Source: Neisseria subflava (lineage in GTDB: Bacteria > Pseudomonadota > Gammaproteobacteria > Burkholderiales > Neisseriaceae). From it: a stretch of DNA of 64,000 nt. The translations under genes were made by a program, and so were the position numbers. Numbering within the stretch: the first letter of the stretch is position 1; every line of letters begins with the position of its first letter. Of this stretch, positions 9,380 to 17,992 are shown piece after piece. Under the pieces are notes generated by a model that was not told the DNA's origin, searched no databases, and worked only from the letters and a program-made list of their open reading frames with translations. The stretch is taken from positions 2,046,001-2,110,000 of the forward strand of contig NZ_CP039887.1 in assembly GCF_005221305.1 (NCBI RefSeq), given 5' to 3'.

Positions 9380-9958
9380 TTATAGGATGGCTTGCGCGGC
9401 TTCTTCGATTCGTGTGTTTTCACGCATGATGTATTGCGAGAAAGCCAGCAGGTTGTCGAAGACTTGGGTATGTTCGGGCAGTTCTTGTTCGTGTTTGGCC
9501 AGCGTTTTCTTGCCTTTGCCGGTCAGGACGAGTGCGGATTTGCCGCCTGCGGTATCAATGGCTTGCAGGTCGCGCAGGCTGTCGCCGACCAGCCAGGTTT
9601 CGGCGGCATTGGCCTTGAAGCGTTCGATGATGTCGATAATCATGCCGGGCTTGGGTTTGCGGCATTCGCAGTTGTCGGCGGCAGTGTGCGGGCAAAACCA
9701 AATGCCATCGATGGCGCCGCCTGCTTGAACGGCAAGGCGGTGCATTTTCGCGTGCATTTCGGTCAGGTCTTGCACGGTAAAGTATTTGCGGCCGATACCG
9801 GATTGGTTGGTGGCCACAGCAATGGTGTAACCTGCCTGCGTTAAAAAGGCGATGGCATCCATGCTGCCTTCGATGGGAATCCATTCGTCAACGGATTTGA
9901 CGAAATCGTCGCGGTCTTGGTTGATGACGCCGTCGCGGTCGAGGATGATGAGTTTCAT
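9380..9958 (-). CDS. gmhB: D-glycero-beta-D-manno-heptose 1,7-bisphosphate 7-phosphatase
   Basis: HAD-family phosphatase that removes the 7-phosphate of heptose bisphosphate in the ADP-heptose pathway for the LPS inner core. It has 192 residues. The nucleophile motif is LDRDGVINQD at residues 4-13, followed by ATNQSGIG (motif II). The zinc-binding cysteine cluster shows as WFCPH...CECRKPKPGM, and the last motif is LVGDSLRDLQA. The next pathway enzyme, HldC, is encoded at 15.7 kb in this window. Downstream genes plsC and the YgjP-like peptidase run in the same direction. Confidence 0.93.
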   Translation of the reverse strand: MKLIILDRDGVINQDRDDFVKSVDEWIPIEGSMDAIAFLTQAGYTIAVATNQSGIGRKYFTVQDLTEMHAKMHRLAVQAGGAIDGIWFCPHTAADNCECRKPKPGMIIDIIERFKANAAETWLVGDSLRDLQAIDTAGGKSALVLTGKGKKTLAKHEQELPEHTQVFDNLLAFSQYIMRENTRIEEAAQAIL

Positions 9959-9978
9959 GGTGTTCCTAAATATTGTTT

Positions 9979-11040
9979 TCAGACGGCCTTCAACATATTG
10001 AGAGTTTGGTCGATATGATGCGTTAAGGTGGGATTATAGGTTAATGCCTGCATAGGAGAGGTAATTTTGTGTTTTCCCTGCCGTTTGAGAGAAACTGCTT
10101 GAGTGATGGCTTGTGCCAATGTTTCTGGGTTTTGACGTGAGAAAAAGAAGCCTGCATTTTCGTTCATGACTTCGGTACATGCCATATTGTCGGAGAAAAC
10201 AACTCGGGTTCCGCACAAAATAGATTCTATGCCAACCAGTCCGAATGGTTCGTACAGTGATGCCATGATAGTGAAGTCAGCAGCTCGGTAAAGTTCAGGC
10301 ATATTTTTGCAGAAACCAAGCTCAATGACGTTGTCCATTGGTCGTGGTAAGGGCGATCCGGCAACAGCCAGTTTGATGGGTAAATCGGTATGCTCGAAAA
10401 ATTCTGCTAATAAATCCAAGCCTTTTCGGGTGTGTCCGGTTGATGGAAATAGGAAAATAGTTTCGTCGTCTTTAAATCCGTATCTCGCACGAGTTGCAGG
10501 AATTTCTTCCGATTTGGTGTAGAAGCGTGCAGTATCGGCAGGTGGATGGATAACATGGATTTTTTCAGAAGGTACCCCATAGAGGTTGATCAACTCGTGT
10601 TGCATTAGGTGTGAATGCGCCATGATCAATTTTGCCGTTGAGTAGTTGGTGCGGTTACGCCGAATGATGAGTCTATCAAGTAGGTTTGGGGTTTTACCCA
10701 TGTTGTGCAGGTAACCTAAGTGTGTACCGCCGCAGACAAAGATATCAGCATAATCACTGGGATTGCAGGCAATAAGGGAGATATTCCTGTTTTGCCGGAG
10801 TTTGGCCAATTGCATACTGAAGAAAAAAGGACGCAACTTTTTTGGAATCTTTTTTTGATTGACGTGATGCGTATCAACTTGGCGGTATTCCGGAACCGTT
10901 GTATCAATTTGTGCAGCAAAGACGGTAGGTTTGATGCCGTGTGCGCTTAAACCACGGACCAGGTCGAAAGTGTAGCTTTCCATGCCGCCACCTGGACGGA
11001 AGCAGTTAATAGCAATGTCGATAGAATAGTTCGGCTTCAT
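9979..11040 (-). CDS. Glycosyltransferase family 4, probably LPS or surface glycan
   Basis: 353 residues from the ATG at 11040, the start chosen because it overlaps the upstream gene's stop as ATGA, implying translational coupling; the frame is open to 11088. The N-terminal nucleotide-sugar transferase fold starts with the glycine-rich FRPGGGMESYTFDLVRGL. The C-terminal half carries HTRKGLDLL and the GT4 E-x7-E motif in EPFGLVGIES (residues about 277-284). Its donor and acceptor are unknown. Its place upstream of gmhB and plsC suggests a role in LPS, which is inference. Base composition is slightly more AT-rich than its neighbours, as is common for glycan genes exchanged between strains. Confidence 0.8.
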   Translation of the reverse strand: MKPNYSIDIAINCFRPGGGMESYTFDLVRGLSAHGIKPTVFAAQIDTTVPEYRQVDTHHVNQKKIPKKLRPFFFSMQLAKLRQNRNISLIACNPSDYADIFVCGGTHLGYLHNMGKTPNLLDRLIIRRNRTNYSTAKLIMAHSHLMQHELINLYGVPSEKIHVIHPPADTARFYTKSEEIPATRARYGFKDDETIFLFPSTGHTRKGLDLLAEFFEHTDLPIKLAVAGSPLPRPMDNVIELGFCKNMPELYRAADFTIMASLYEPFGLVGIESILCGTRVVFSDNMACTEVMNENAGFFFSRQNPETLAQAITQAVSLKRQGKHKITSPMQALTYNPTLTHHIDQTLNMLKAV

Positions 11041-11510
11041 TGTGTGGATTCTTTTGAATATTTTTCTGCTTTCAAACTGCTTTTCCATTTTTCAAAGGCC
11101 GTCTGAAAAACGGGGGTCAGTTTGGCGAAGGTTTCCGGGGTGCTTTTGACGTGGTAGAAGCCGCCGAGCGAGGGTGTGTCGAGGGCGAGGACGTAGTCTT
11201 CCATAAATGCGCCGTAGCCGTCTTCTTCGTCGGTGTAGTAGAACTCGGTAAACCGTTGGCCGAGTTCGGTAAAGTCGTCTGCCGTCAGTGCGCCGTCCAT
11301 GTGTTTGAGCAGGAAGTGCCGTCCGCTGATTTTGCCCGAGGTCATGGCGGCGAAGTCGGCTGCAGTTTCGGGGGCGGTTTGCCAGACGGGGTTGACGAGG
11401 CCTGCCTGCGCCGCCCACTGCCAGTACATGCCGATGTGGGTGGCGGCGTTTTCGGGCGGGAGCTGGTCGGGGTAGTCTTCGTCGAGATGGAAACGGATAT
11501 TGTCGTACAT
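11037..11510 (-). CDS. Conserved hypothetical protein (DUF7832-like)
   Basis: 157 residues, acidic and soluble, with no signal peptide. The N-terminal ATHIGMYWQWAAQAGLV and the central LKHMDGALTADDFTELG are blocks that I associate with an uncharacterised family (DUF7832-like; assignment tentative). Its last codons overlap the glycosyltransferase start by four bases. A DUS copy falls inside the 3' part of the coding sequence near 11098, where it encodes FQTAF on the minus strand. Confidence 0.6.
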   Translation of the reverse strand: MYDNIRFHLDEDYPDQLPPENAATHIGMYWQWAAQAGLVNPVWQTAPETAADFAAMTSGKISGRHFLLKHMDGALTADDFTELGQRFTEFYYTDEEDGYGAFMEDYVLALDTPSLGGFYHVKSTPETFAKLTPVFQTAFEKWKSSLKAEKYSKESTQ

Positions 11511-11561
11511 GGACGGTGTTCGTTGGGGGAAAGGGGGTATTGTAGCGGAAAATAATGAATT

Positions 11562-11594
11562 AGGCCGTCTGAAAGAGGGTGTTACAGACGGCCT
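11562..11594. terminator. AG-DUS inverted repeat
   Basis: AGGCCGTCTG pairs with CAGACGGCCT across a 13-base loop just after the mtr stop codon on the minus strand. Confidence 0.65.
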
Positions 11595-11603
11595 TAAGGG
11601 AAT

Positions 11604-12845
11604 TTAACCTTTAAATACGGGAACGAGCTCCATTTGGCTCAATATTTGGGCGGCAATGTTGATGATGCCGAAGAGGAAGACCCAAACCATCAGCCAGAAT
11701 CCGCCGTAAACTTTGTAGTTTTTGCCGACGCCGAATTTATGGCGCGAGCGGTAGAGCAGCATGGCGGGGATGATGCCTGTCCAAATGGTTGCGGCCAAGC
11801 CGACGTAACCGATGGCGGTAACGAAGCCGGTAGGGAAGAGCAGGCAGGAGATCAAAGGCGGCAGGAAGGTCAGCGCGGCGGTTTTGGTACGGCCGGAAAT
11901 GCTGTCGTTCCATTTGAAGATGTCAGCGATGTAGTCGAACAGGCCGAGCGTTACGCCGAGGAAGGACGTTGCAATCGCCATGTAGGAGAACAGGGTCAAC
12001 ACTTTGTCCATATTGCCGGTCTGGGCGAACTTGGACAGCGTTTCGATCAGGACGGAAACTTGGCCTTCTGCGGCGATAACCGGTGCGAATTCGTTGCGCG
12101 GCAGGTTGCCTTGGATAGCGATTTGCCAGAGGACGTAAATCACCAAGGCAATCAGCGTCCCCGACCACAGGGATTTGGCCACTTTGGGTGCGTCGCCTTT
12201 AAAGTATTTGAGCAGGCTGGAGACGTTGCCGTGGAAGCCGAATGAGGCAAGGCAGACGGGCAGGGCGGTGGCGACATAAATCCAGTAGCTGGTGCCGGCA
12301 GGGGCTTGGGTGTCGAACAAGACAGGCATTTTGGCATCGGCAATCAGGCCACCGGTTGCCCAAATAAAGGTCAATACCATGCCGCCGATGAGGATGCTGG
12401 TGAAGCGGTCAACCAAGCGTGCTGATGCCCAAACGCAAAAGGCGAGAATGCCGAAGAAGACGAGTTGCCCGACGGTGAGCGAGATTTCGCTGTCTACCGC
12501 GCTGCCGATGCCTTTGGCTGTCAGGTCGCCGCCGACGAAGATGTAGGCGTAGGTGAGCAGGTATAAAACGAAAGCGACGGCAACGCCGTTGATGACGTTC
12601 CAAGTCGGGCCGAGCAGGTCTTTAACCATGGTGTCGAAGCTGGAGCCGTGCGGATAATGGGTATTGACTTCCAAAATCATCAGGCCGCTGGAGAGCATGG
12701 AAAACCAGGTGTACAGCAACACGGCCAGCGAGCCGGTAAACCATACGCCGGAAGTGGCGGTCGGGTTGGCAAGCATGCCTGCGCCGATAACCGTACCGGC
12801 GATAATCATCGCGCCGCCGAATAGTGAAGGGGTTTTGGTTGACAT
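11604..12845 (-). CDS. mtr: Aromatic amino acid permease, tryptophan type
   Basis: Inner membrane proton symporter of the hydroxy/aromatic amino acid permease family, 413 residues and about 11 membrane segments. The N-terminus (GGAMIIAGTVIGAGMLANP, then WFSMLSSGLMILEVNTHY and GSSFDTMVKDLLG) closely follows E. coli Mtr, including the NVINGVAVAFVLYLLTYAYI block, so tryptophan is the likeliest substrate. TyrP-like tyrosine transport is the alternative. The gene is monocistronic between two DUS hairpins. Confidence 0.88.
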   Translation of the reverse strand: MSTKTPSLFGGAMIIAGTVIGAGMLANPTATSGVWFTGSLAVLLYTWFSMLSSGLMILEVNTHYPHGSSFDTMVKDLLGPTWNVINGVAVAFVLYLLTYAYIFVGGDLTAKGIGSAVDSEISLTVGQLVFFGILAFCVWASARLVDRFTSILIGGMVLTFIWATGGLIADAKMPVLFDTQAPAGTSYWIYVATALPVCLASFGFHGNVSSLLKYFKGDAPKVAKSLWSGTLIALVIYVLWQIAIQGNLPRNEFAPVIAAEGQVSVLIETLSKFAQTGNMDKVLTLFSYMAIATSFLGVTLGLFDYIADIFKWNDSISGRTKTAALTFLPPLISCLLFPTGFVTAIGYVGLAATIWTGIIPAMLLYRSRHKFGVGKNYKVYGGFWLMVWVFLFGIINIAAQILSQMELVPVFKG

Positions 12846-12910
12846 TGTTTATCTTTCTTCTAGAAATGCGTGGCTGCCATTATGCCGTAAAGTGTAAGAA
12901 AAGGTAAAGC

Positions 12911-12953
12911 AAAGGCCGTCTGAAAACCCGATTGTCGTTTTCAGATGGCCTTT
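12911..12953. terminator. DUS inverted repeat (one variant arm)
   Basis: AAAGGCCGTCTGAAAAC pairs with GTTTTCAGATGGCCTTT, one arm with a single base change compensated by G-U pairing. It follows the AI-2E family gene on the minus strand. Confidence 0.65.
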
Positions 12954-12974
12954 GATGTGTATAAATGCAACTGA

Positions 12975-14048
12975 TTAAATCAATTTTTGCAGTTTCAATT
13001 CATTTTTCAGATACGCGTAATAAACCGGCGCGACGATGATGCCGCCGATGCCGAAAATGCGTTCAAAGACGACCATCGCCACCAGCAATTCCCATGCGCT
13101 GGATTCGATTTCCGAGCCGATGATTTTGGCGTTGAGGAAATATTCGAGTTTATGGATGACAACGAGGAAAACCAACGAGGCAAGTGCGACGTAAAGCGAT
13201 GCGCCGAGGCTCAAAATAATGATGATGGTGTTGGAAATCAGGTTGCCCGCCACCGGAATCAGGCCGACGATAAAGGCGACGATCAAGACGGTTATTTTAA
13301 ACGGCAGGTCAACGCCGAACAGCGGCAAAACCAAGTAGAGGTACAGGCCGGTCAGGAAGGTGTCGATCAGCGAGATTTTGACTTGGGCGAGGAACACGCG
13401 TTCAAAGCTGGTTTCAAAATTGACGATGCGCCGCATCAATTCGGCTTTAAACAGCGGCATTTTGTGGCGGTTTTTGCGCATTTTCAGGCGGTGGAAACTG
13501 AGCATGGCGCCGATGATGATGCCGATGAGGATGTACACGAAGGACGTGATGCTGTTTTTACTGATACGGGTCAGCGCGGCGCGGTATTCTTCAATCAGCT
13601 TGATTGCCGAAGCTTTGATTTCGGCCATATTGTTGGGCAGCATGTTGAGAATGGCCGCAGGCAGGTCTTGGCTGTTTTTGGTGTCTTCCAAAATCGCCGC
13701 CAGCTTGGCCAACATAAAGCCGACGTGTCCGCCGTGTATCAGGTGGTAAATGCCCAAAGACATCATCGTGATGATGCTGAACACGATGGCCAGCGTCAGC
13801 GTGGTGGAAATCAGGTTGATATTGTGCGCGTTGAGCGATTTATGCAGCCGCGTGTTGCGCGGCAAAACACGGCGGCGGAGTTTGAGGATGACGCCGTTGG
13901 TGCGCGTAATAAAGATATAGGTCAGAATAACCGACAGTAGCAGCGGCAGAAAATGGTAGTGCAAGACAATCAGCAAGGCCAAACCCATTAGGATATAGGA
14001 AGCGTTGCGGAAAGTCGGGTTGTCGGTGTGTGAAGAGAGTAAGGACAT
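12975..14048 (-). CDS. AI-2E family transporter (YdiK/PerM type)
   Basis: 357 residues with the PF01594 layout: a hydrophobic N-terminal pair of helices, a soluble insert (about 105-160), and a cluster of C-terminal membrane segments with the family block VDLPFKITVLIVAFIVGLIP and the closing GGIIVAPVYYAYLKNEL. Named after E. coli TqsA, the family includes proteins with other roles such as sodium/proton exchange, so quorum-signal transport should not be assumed. The gene stands alone between two DUS hairpins. Confidence 0.8.
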   Translation of the reverse strand: MSLLSSHTDNPTFRNASYILMGLALLIVLHYHFLPLLLSVILTYIFITRTNGVILKLRRRVLPRNTRLHKSLNAHNINLISTTLTLAIVFSIITMMSLGIYHLIHGGHVGFMLAKLAAILEDTKNSQDLPAAILNMLPNNMAEIKASAIKLIEEYRAALTRISKNSITSFVYILIGIIIGAMLSFHRLKMRKNRHKMPLFKAELMRRIVNFETSFERVFLAQVKISLIDTFLTGLYLYLVLPLFGVDLPFKITVLIVAFIVGLIPVAGNLISNTIIIILSLGASLYVALASLVFLVVIHKLEYFLNAKIIGSEIESSAWELLVAMVVFERIFGIGGIIVAPVYYAYLKNELKLQKLI

Positions 14049-14084
14049 GTGAAGCCAATAAGGTAAAAAGCAAAAAAACAGGTC

Positions 14085-14116
14085 AGGCCGTCTGAAAAAC
14101 CATGTTCAGACGGCCT
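14085..14116. terminator. AG-DUS inverted repeat
   Basis: Two exact AG-DUS copies with an 8-base loop just after the folD stop codon on the minus strand. Confidence 0.7.
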
Positions 14117-14132
14117 AACTTAATGACAGCGA

Positions 14133-14984
14133 TTAATCGTGCAATGAGGCCGCGTGTACCGTGTTTTCCAACAAAGTGGCAATCGTCATCGGGCCGACGC
14201 CGCCGGGAACAGGCGTAATCATGGACGCGCGTTCTTTGGCGACATCAAACTCCACGTCGCCGCACAGGCTGCCGTCGTCCAAGCGGTTGATGCCCACATC
14301 GATAACCACTGCGCCGGGTTTGACCCATTCGCCTTTAACGAAATTCGGAATGCCTACGCCGACCACCAAAATATCTGCGGCCGCAACTTCATCGGCAAGG
14401 TTTTGCGTGGCGCTGTGGCAGATGGTTACCGTCGCGCGGGACAGCAGCAATTCCAACGCCTGCGGGCGGCCGACAATATTGGATGCGCCGACGACGACCG
14501 CTTTTTTGCCTTTCGGGTCGATGCCGTAGGCTTCCAACAAAGTCATCACGCCTTTGGGTGTGCAAGGGCGCATCAGCGGCATTTTGACGACCAGGCGGCC
14601 GACGTTGTAAGGGTGGAAGCCGTCCACATCTTTATGCGGCTCGATACGCTCCAAAACCGCTTGGCTATCGATGTGTGCCGGCAGCGGCAGTTGCACCAAA
14701 ATACCGTCGACGGCAGGGTCGCCGTTCAATTCGTCCACCAGTTTCAGCAAATCGTCTTGCGTGGTATCAGACGGCAGCTCATAAGAGCGCGATTCGATGC
14801 CGCTTTTTTGGCAGGCCAGTTTTTTATTGCGTACATAAACCGCGCTGGCAGGGTCGTCGCCAACCAATACCACCGCCAAGCAAGGCGTGTGCAAACCTTT
14901 TTCCTGACGCGCTTTTACCGCCTGCGCGACCGCCTCGATGCGTTGCTGGGAGATTTTTTTTCCGTCTATAAGTTGTGCAGCCAT
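14133..14984 (-). CDS. folD: Bifunctional methylenetetrahydrofolate dehydrogenase/cyclohydrolase
   Basis: Interconverts 5,10-methylene-, methenyl- and 10-formyl-tetrahydrofolate for purine, methionine and formyl-Met-tRNA supply. The 283 residues are standard length. The catalytic block is YVRNKKLACQKSGI (active-site Tyr and Lys near 50-54), followed by VDGILVQLPLP, the NADP-binding VVGASNIVGRP and the C-terminal TPVPGGVGPMTIATLL. The start is well supported by GGAGGAAAAATC-ATG. Confidence 0.96.
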   Translation of the reverse strand: MAAQLIDGKKISQQRIEAVAQAVKARQEKGLHTPCLAVVLVGDDPASAVYVRNKKLACQKSGIESRSYELPSDTTQDDLLKLVDELNGDPAVDGILVQLPLPAHIDSQAVLERIEPHKDVDGFHPYNVGRLVVKMPLMRPCTPKGVMTLLEAYGIDPKGKKAVVVGASNIVGRPQALELLLSRATVTICHSATQNLADEVAAADILVVGVGIPNFVKGEWVKPGAVVIDVGINRLDDGSLCGDVEFDVAKERASMITPVPGGVGPMTIATLLENTVHAASLHD

Positions 14985-15143
14985 GATTTTTCCTCCTAAA
15001 TAGGGACAAATATTGTGTTTAAATTATCGCATTTTTCAGACGGCCTGACACAAAAGAGTGGCCCTGATTACGAAACATAAAAATAAATAACGATTAAAAA
15101 TAATAAGATAACCAAAGAATGAAAAAATAAAGCAAAGTAAGTG

Positions 15144-15172
15144 TTGACCGGGTTAAAAAGGGTCTGTATAGT
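15144..15172 (+). promoter_or_regulatory. Sigma-70 promoter of the tRNA operon
   Basis: TTGACC (15144-15149), a 17-base spacer and TATAGT (15167-15172) lie 14 bases before the first tRNA. The 150 bases upstream are AT-rich, as expected for a strong stable-RNA promoter. Confidence 0.75.
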
Positions 15173-15185
15173 TCAGGTCTTCAGT

Positions 15186-15263
15186 CGGGGCGTAGCGCAG
15201 CCCGGTTAGCGCATCTGCTTTGGGAGCAGAGGGTCGTGAGTTCGAATCCCACCGCCCCGACCA
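15186..15263 (+). tRNA. tRNA-Pro (anticodon TGG)
   Basis: The acceptor stem CGGGGCG pairs with CGCCCCG, then the discriminator A and an encoded CCA. The anticodon stem TCTGC/GCAGA encloses loop TTTGGGA with TGG at the decoding positions; the T loop is TTCGAAT. First gene of a three-tRNA operon. Confidence 0.95.
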
Positions 15264-15290
15264 CAAAATTCTTCGCACGAATCGGCATGA

Positions 15291-15367
15291 GCGCCCGTAG
15301 CTCAACCGGATAGAGCACCGACCTTCTAAGTCGGGGGTTACAGGTTCGATTCCTGTCGGGCGTGCCA
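15291..15367 (+). tRNA. tRNA-Arg (anticodon TCT)
   Basis: The acceptor stem GCGCCCG pairs with CGGGCGT (terminal G-U), with encoded GCCA. The anticodon stem CCGAC/GTCGG encloses CTTCTAA with anticodon TCT; the T loop is TTCGATT. It reads the rarer AGA codon. Confidence 0.95.
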
Positions 15368-15375
15368 ATTTTTAC

Positions 15376-15452
15376 GGTGGCTGTAGCTCAGTTGGTAGAG
15401 CCCTGGATTGTGATTCCAGTTGTCGTGGGTTCGAGCCCCATCAGCCACCCCA
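15376..15452 (+). tRNA. tRNA-His (anticodon GTG)
   Basis: The acceptor stem GTGGCTG pairs with CAGCCAC. The extra G at 15376 faces the discriminator C at 15449, the G-1 identity element unique to tRNA-His. The anticodon stem CTGGA/TCCAG encloses TTGTGAT; CCA is encoded. Confidence 0.95.
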
Positions 15453-15457
15453 GATGA

Positions 15458-15485
15458 AAGCCTGCATATTGTATGCAGGCTTTTT
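15458..15485 (+). terminator. Rho-independent terminator of the tRNA operon
   Basis: AAGCCTGCATA pairs with TATGCAGGCTT around a TTG loop, followed by T residues. It is not DUS-based, unlike most terminators in this window. 15486-15716 holds only the upstream region of hldC. Confidence 0.9.
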
Positions 15486-15716
15486 CCATTTATACCTGAA
15501 TTTTACTTCAGATTTAATTGGGTTTCAAAAAAGTATTTATCAAACCGTTTCATCATGGCATTGGCAAAAATGGCGTTTGCCGTGTTATCAAATGTCAATG
15601 AATACGCAGTCAAGCCCGAATAATATTGTACCGTTCGGTATCTTTTTATGGCGTTTCGCCGTTATCCTTTATAATATCCCGATTATTTTCTGTTTCATTC
15701 CCAAAGGAACCGCATC

Positions 15717-16220
15717 ATGTCCGAATGGTCAGCTCCAGAATTCGAATCCAAAATCTGTCCGCCCGAAAAGCTGGCGGAGCGTTTGGCGGCATTGCCCCGT
15801 CCGCTGGTGTTTACCAACGGTTGTTTCGATATTCTCCATAGGGGCCATGTAACGTATCTGGCGCAGGCGCGATCGGCCGGTGCGGCTTTGGTGTTGGCGT
15901 TGAATACCGATGCTTCGGTGCGCCGTCAGGGCAAAGGTGACGACCGTCCGATTAATCCTTTGGAAAACCGCGCGGCAGTGGCAGCGGCATTGGCCAGTGT
16001 GGATTTGGTCACATGGTTTGATGACGACACGCCGGCTGCGTTGATTGAAATGGTCAAACCCGATGTATTGATTAAAGGCGGCGATTGGCCTGTGGATAAG
16101 ATTGTCGGTGCGGCCGAGACGTTTGCGCGTGGCGGCAAAGTATTTTCGATTCCGTTTTTACACCAGACTTCGACCACCAAAACTTTGGCGAAAATCCGCA
16201 AAGCCGGAGGAGGCGAATGA
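15717..16220 (+). CDS. hldC: D-glycero-beta-D-manno-heptose 1-phosphate adenylyltransferase
   Basis: Nucleotidyltransferase that makes ADP-heptose from heptose 1-phosphate for the LPS inner core. The 167 residues form a stand-alone version of the C-terminal half of HldE (RfaE2 type). The active-site motif HxGH appears as FDILHRGHVTYL (residues about 38-49), with KGGDWP and the ISTT-like TSTTKTL near the end. Its stop overlaps the birA-coaX start as ATGA, so the two are translationally coupled. GmhB, which acts just before it, is encoded at 9.4 kb. Confidence 0.92.
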   Translation: MSEWSAPEFESKICPPEKLAERLAALPRPLVFTNGCFDILHRGHVTYLAQARSAGAALVLALNTDASVRRQGKGDDRPINPLENRAAVAAALASVDLVTWFDDDTPAALIEMVKPDVLIKGGDWPVDKIVGAAETFARGGKVFSIPFLHQTSTTKTLAKIRKAGGGE

Positions 16221-17977
16221 CGGATTTGAACAGCCGCCATTGGGCCTTGCTCGCCGCGCTTTCAGACGGCCTGCCGCAACACGTTTCTCAGTTGGCGCGT
16301 GTGGTCGGGATGAAGCCGCAACAATTAAACGGATTCTGGCAGCAGATGCCGGGCCATATTCGCGGTTTGCTGCGCCAGCATGACGGGCAATGGCGCTTGG
16401 TGCGCCCTTTGGCTGTGTTTGCCGAAGAATCTTTGCAACAAATGGCCGGAAAACAGGGTTTTCGTGCGCAGTTGAAACACGAATGTTCGTCCAGCAACGA
16501 TGAAATCATGGCATTGGCGCGCCAGTCGGCAGATTTGGCGCATAAGGCCTTGTGTGTGGCGCATTTCCAAACCAAAGGACGCGGACGGCAAGGGCGGAGT
16601 TGGGTCAACCGACAGGGCGAATGTCTGATGTTCAGCTTGGGCTGGACGTTTGACAAGCCGCAATATGAGCTGGGTTCGCTGGCGTTGGTAGTGGCATTGG
16701 CTTGCCGCCGTGCGCTTGCCGATATCGGTTTGGACGTAAATATCAAGTGGCCGAACGATTTGGTCGTGGCCAACGATAAATTGGCCGGTATTTTGATTGA
16801 AACGGCTCGGGTAGAGAATAAAACCGTCGCCGTCATCGGAATCGGCATCAATTTTGTATTGCCGAAAGAAGTTGAAAACGCCACTTCCGTGCAGGCCTTG
16901 TTTCAGACGGCCTCTAAGCAGGGCGTAAGCGTCAAAACCTTGTTGAATGCGGTATTGGTGCAACTTGATGCGCTGTTGAACGAATACGCGCAAAACGGAT
17001 TCGCGTCATGTGTCGGCGAATACGATGCCGCCAACCGTGACACAAACAGACCGGTGTTGCTGCTTCAGGAAGGACGCGTTGTACACGAAGGAGTGGTCAA
17101 AGGCGTGGATGCGCAAGGCGCGTTGCGTTTGCTGACGGACAAAGGTGAGAAAACCATTGTCAGCGGCGAGATCAGTTTGCGCCCGGATAACCGCCCGGCA
17201 CAACCTGCCGCTGCCAAACCGGAACGCTTTTTGCTGCTGGACGGCGGCAACAGTCAGTTGAAATGGGCATGGGTAGAGAACGGCACATTTTCCGAAGTCG
17301 GCCGCGCGCCGTATCGTGATTTGACCCAGCTGGGTGAAGAATGGCTGCAATTTGCCGATGATGATGTGAAGATTGTCGGTTGCGCCGTGTGTGGTTCGGT
17401 AAAAAAAGCGATGGTAGAAGAACAATTAACCCGTCCGGTCGAATGGCTGTCTTCCATGCCGCAGGCCTTGGGTATCCGCAATCATTACCGCCGCCCTGAA
17501 GAACATGGTTCCGACCGTTGGTTTAATGCGCTGGGCAGCCGCCGCTTTACGCAAAACGCCTGCGTCGTCGTCAGCTGCGGTACCGCCATAACCACCGACG
17601 CGCTGACGGAAGACAATCATTATCTCGGCGGCACCATTATGCCCGGTTTCCACTTGATGAAAGAGGCGATGGCGCTCAAAACCGCCAACCTCAACCGCCC
17701 CATCGGCAAGGTATATCCGTTTCCAACCACAACGCCGAACGCCATTGCCAGCGGCATGATGGATGCCGTTTGCGGCGCGTTGATGATGATGCATGGCCGT
17801 CTGAAAGACAAAACGGGCGAGGGCAAACCGGTCGATATCATTATCACGGGCGGCGGCGCGGCCAGAGTCGTGCAGGCGCTGCCGGAGTCATTCGTTCATG
17901 ACAATCAAGTGAAAATCGTCGATAATCTCGTGATTCACGGGCTCTTGCATTGGATTGCCCATCGCAACGGACAATAA
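16217..17977 (+). CDS. birA-coaX: Fused biotin-protein ligase (BirA) and type III pantothenate kinase (CoaX)
   Basis: A 586-residue two-enzyme fusion. Residues 1-65 form a winged-helix-like domain, so biotin-dependent repression is possible. Residues about 80-325 are the ligase, with KGRGRQGRSW (adenylation loop) and IKWPNDLVV, which would biotinylate AccB encoded at 46.7 kb. Residues about 338-585 are CoaX, the first step of CoA synthesis, with LLLDGGNSQLKWAWV, SCGTAITTDAL and GGTIMPGFHLM. The fusion is known from Neisseria. DUS copies occur in both halves (near 16261 and 16903). Confidence 0.93.
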   Translation: MTDLNSRHWALLAALSDGLPQHVSQLARVVGMKPQQLNGFWQQMPGHIRGLLRQHDGQWRLVRPLAVFAEESLQQMAGKQGFRAQLKHECSSSNDEIMALARQSADLAHKALCVAHFQTKGRGRQGRSWVNRQGECLMFSLGWTFDKPQYELGSLALVVALACRRALADIGLDVNIKWPNDLVVANDKLAGILIETARVENKTVAVIGIGINFVLPKEVENATSVQALFQTASKQGVSVKTLLNAVLVQLDALLNEYAQNGFASCVGEYDAANRDTNRPVLLLQEGRVVHEGVVKGVDAQGALRLLTDKGEKTIVSGEISLRPDNRPAQPAAAKPERFLLLDGGNSQLKWAWVENGTFSEVGRAPYRDLTQLGEEWLQFADDDVKIVGCAVCGSVKKAMVEEQLTRPVEWLSSMPQALGIRNHYRRPEEHGSDRWFNALGSRRFTQNACVVVSCGTAITTDALTEDNHYLGGTIMPGFHLMKEAMALKTANLNRPIGKVYPFPTTTPNAIASGMMDAVCGALMMMHGRLKDKTGEGKPVDIIITGGGAARVVQALPESFVHDNQVKIVDNLVIHGLLHWIAHRNGQ

Positions 17978-17992
17978 AAAGGAAAACGCATC

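Noticed and set aside
15153..15368. 71-residue minus-strand ORF resembling a common database protein
   Set aside because: It is the antisense reading of the tRNA-Pro and tRNA-Arg genes, a known annotation artefact.
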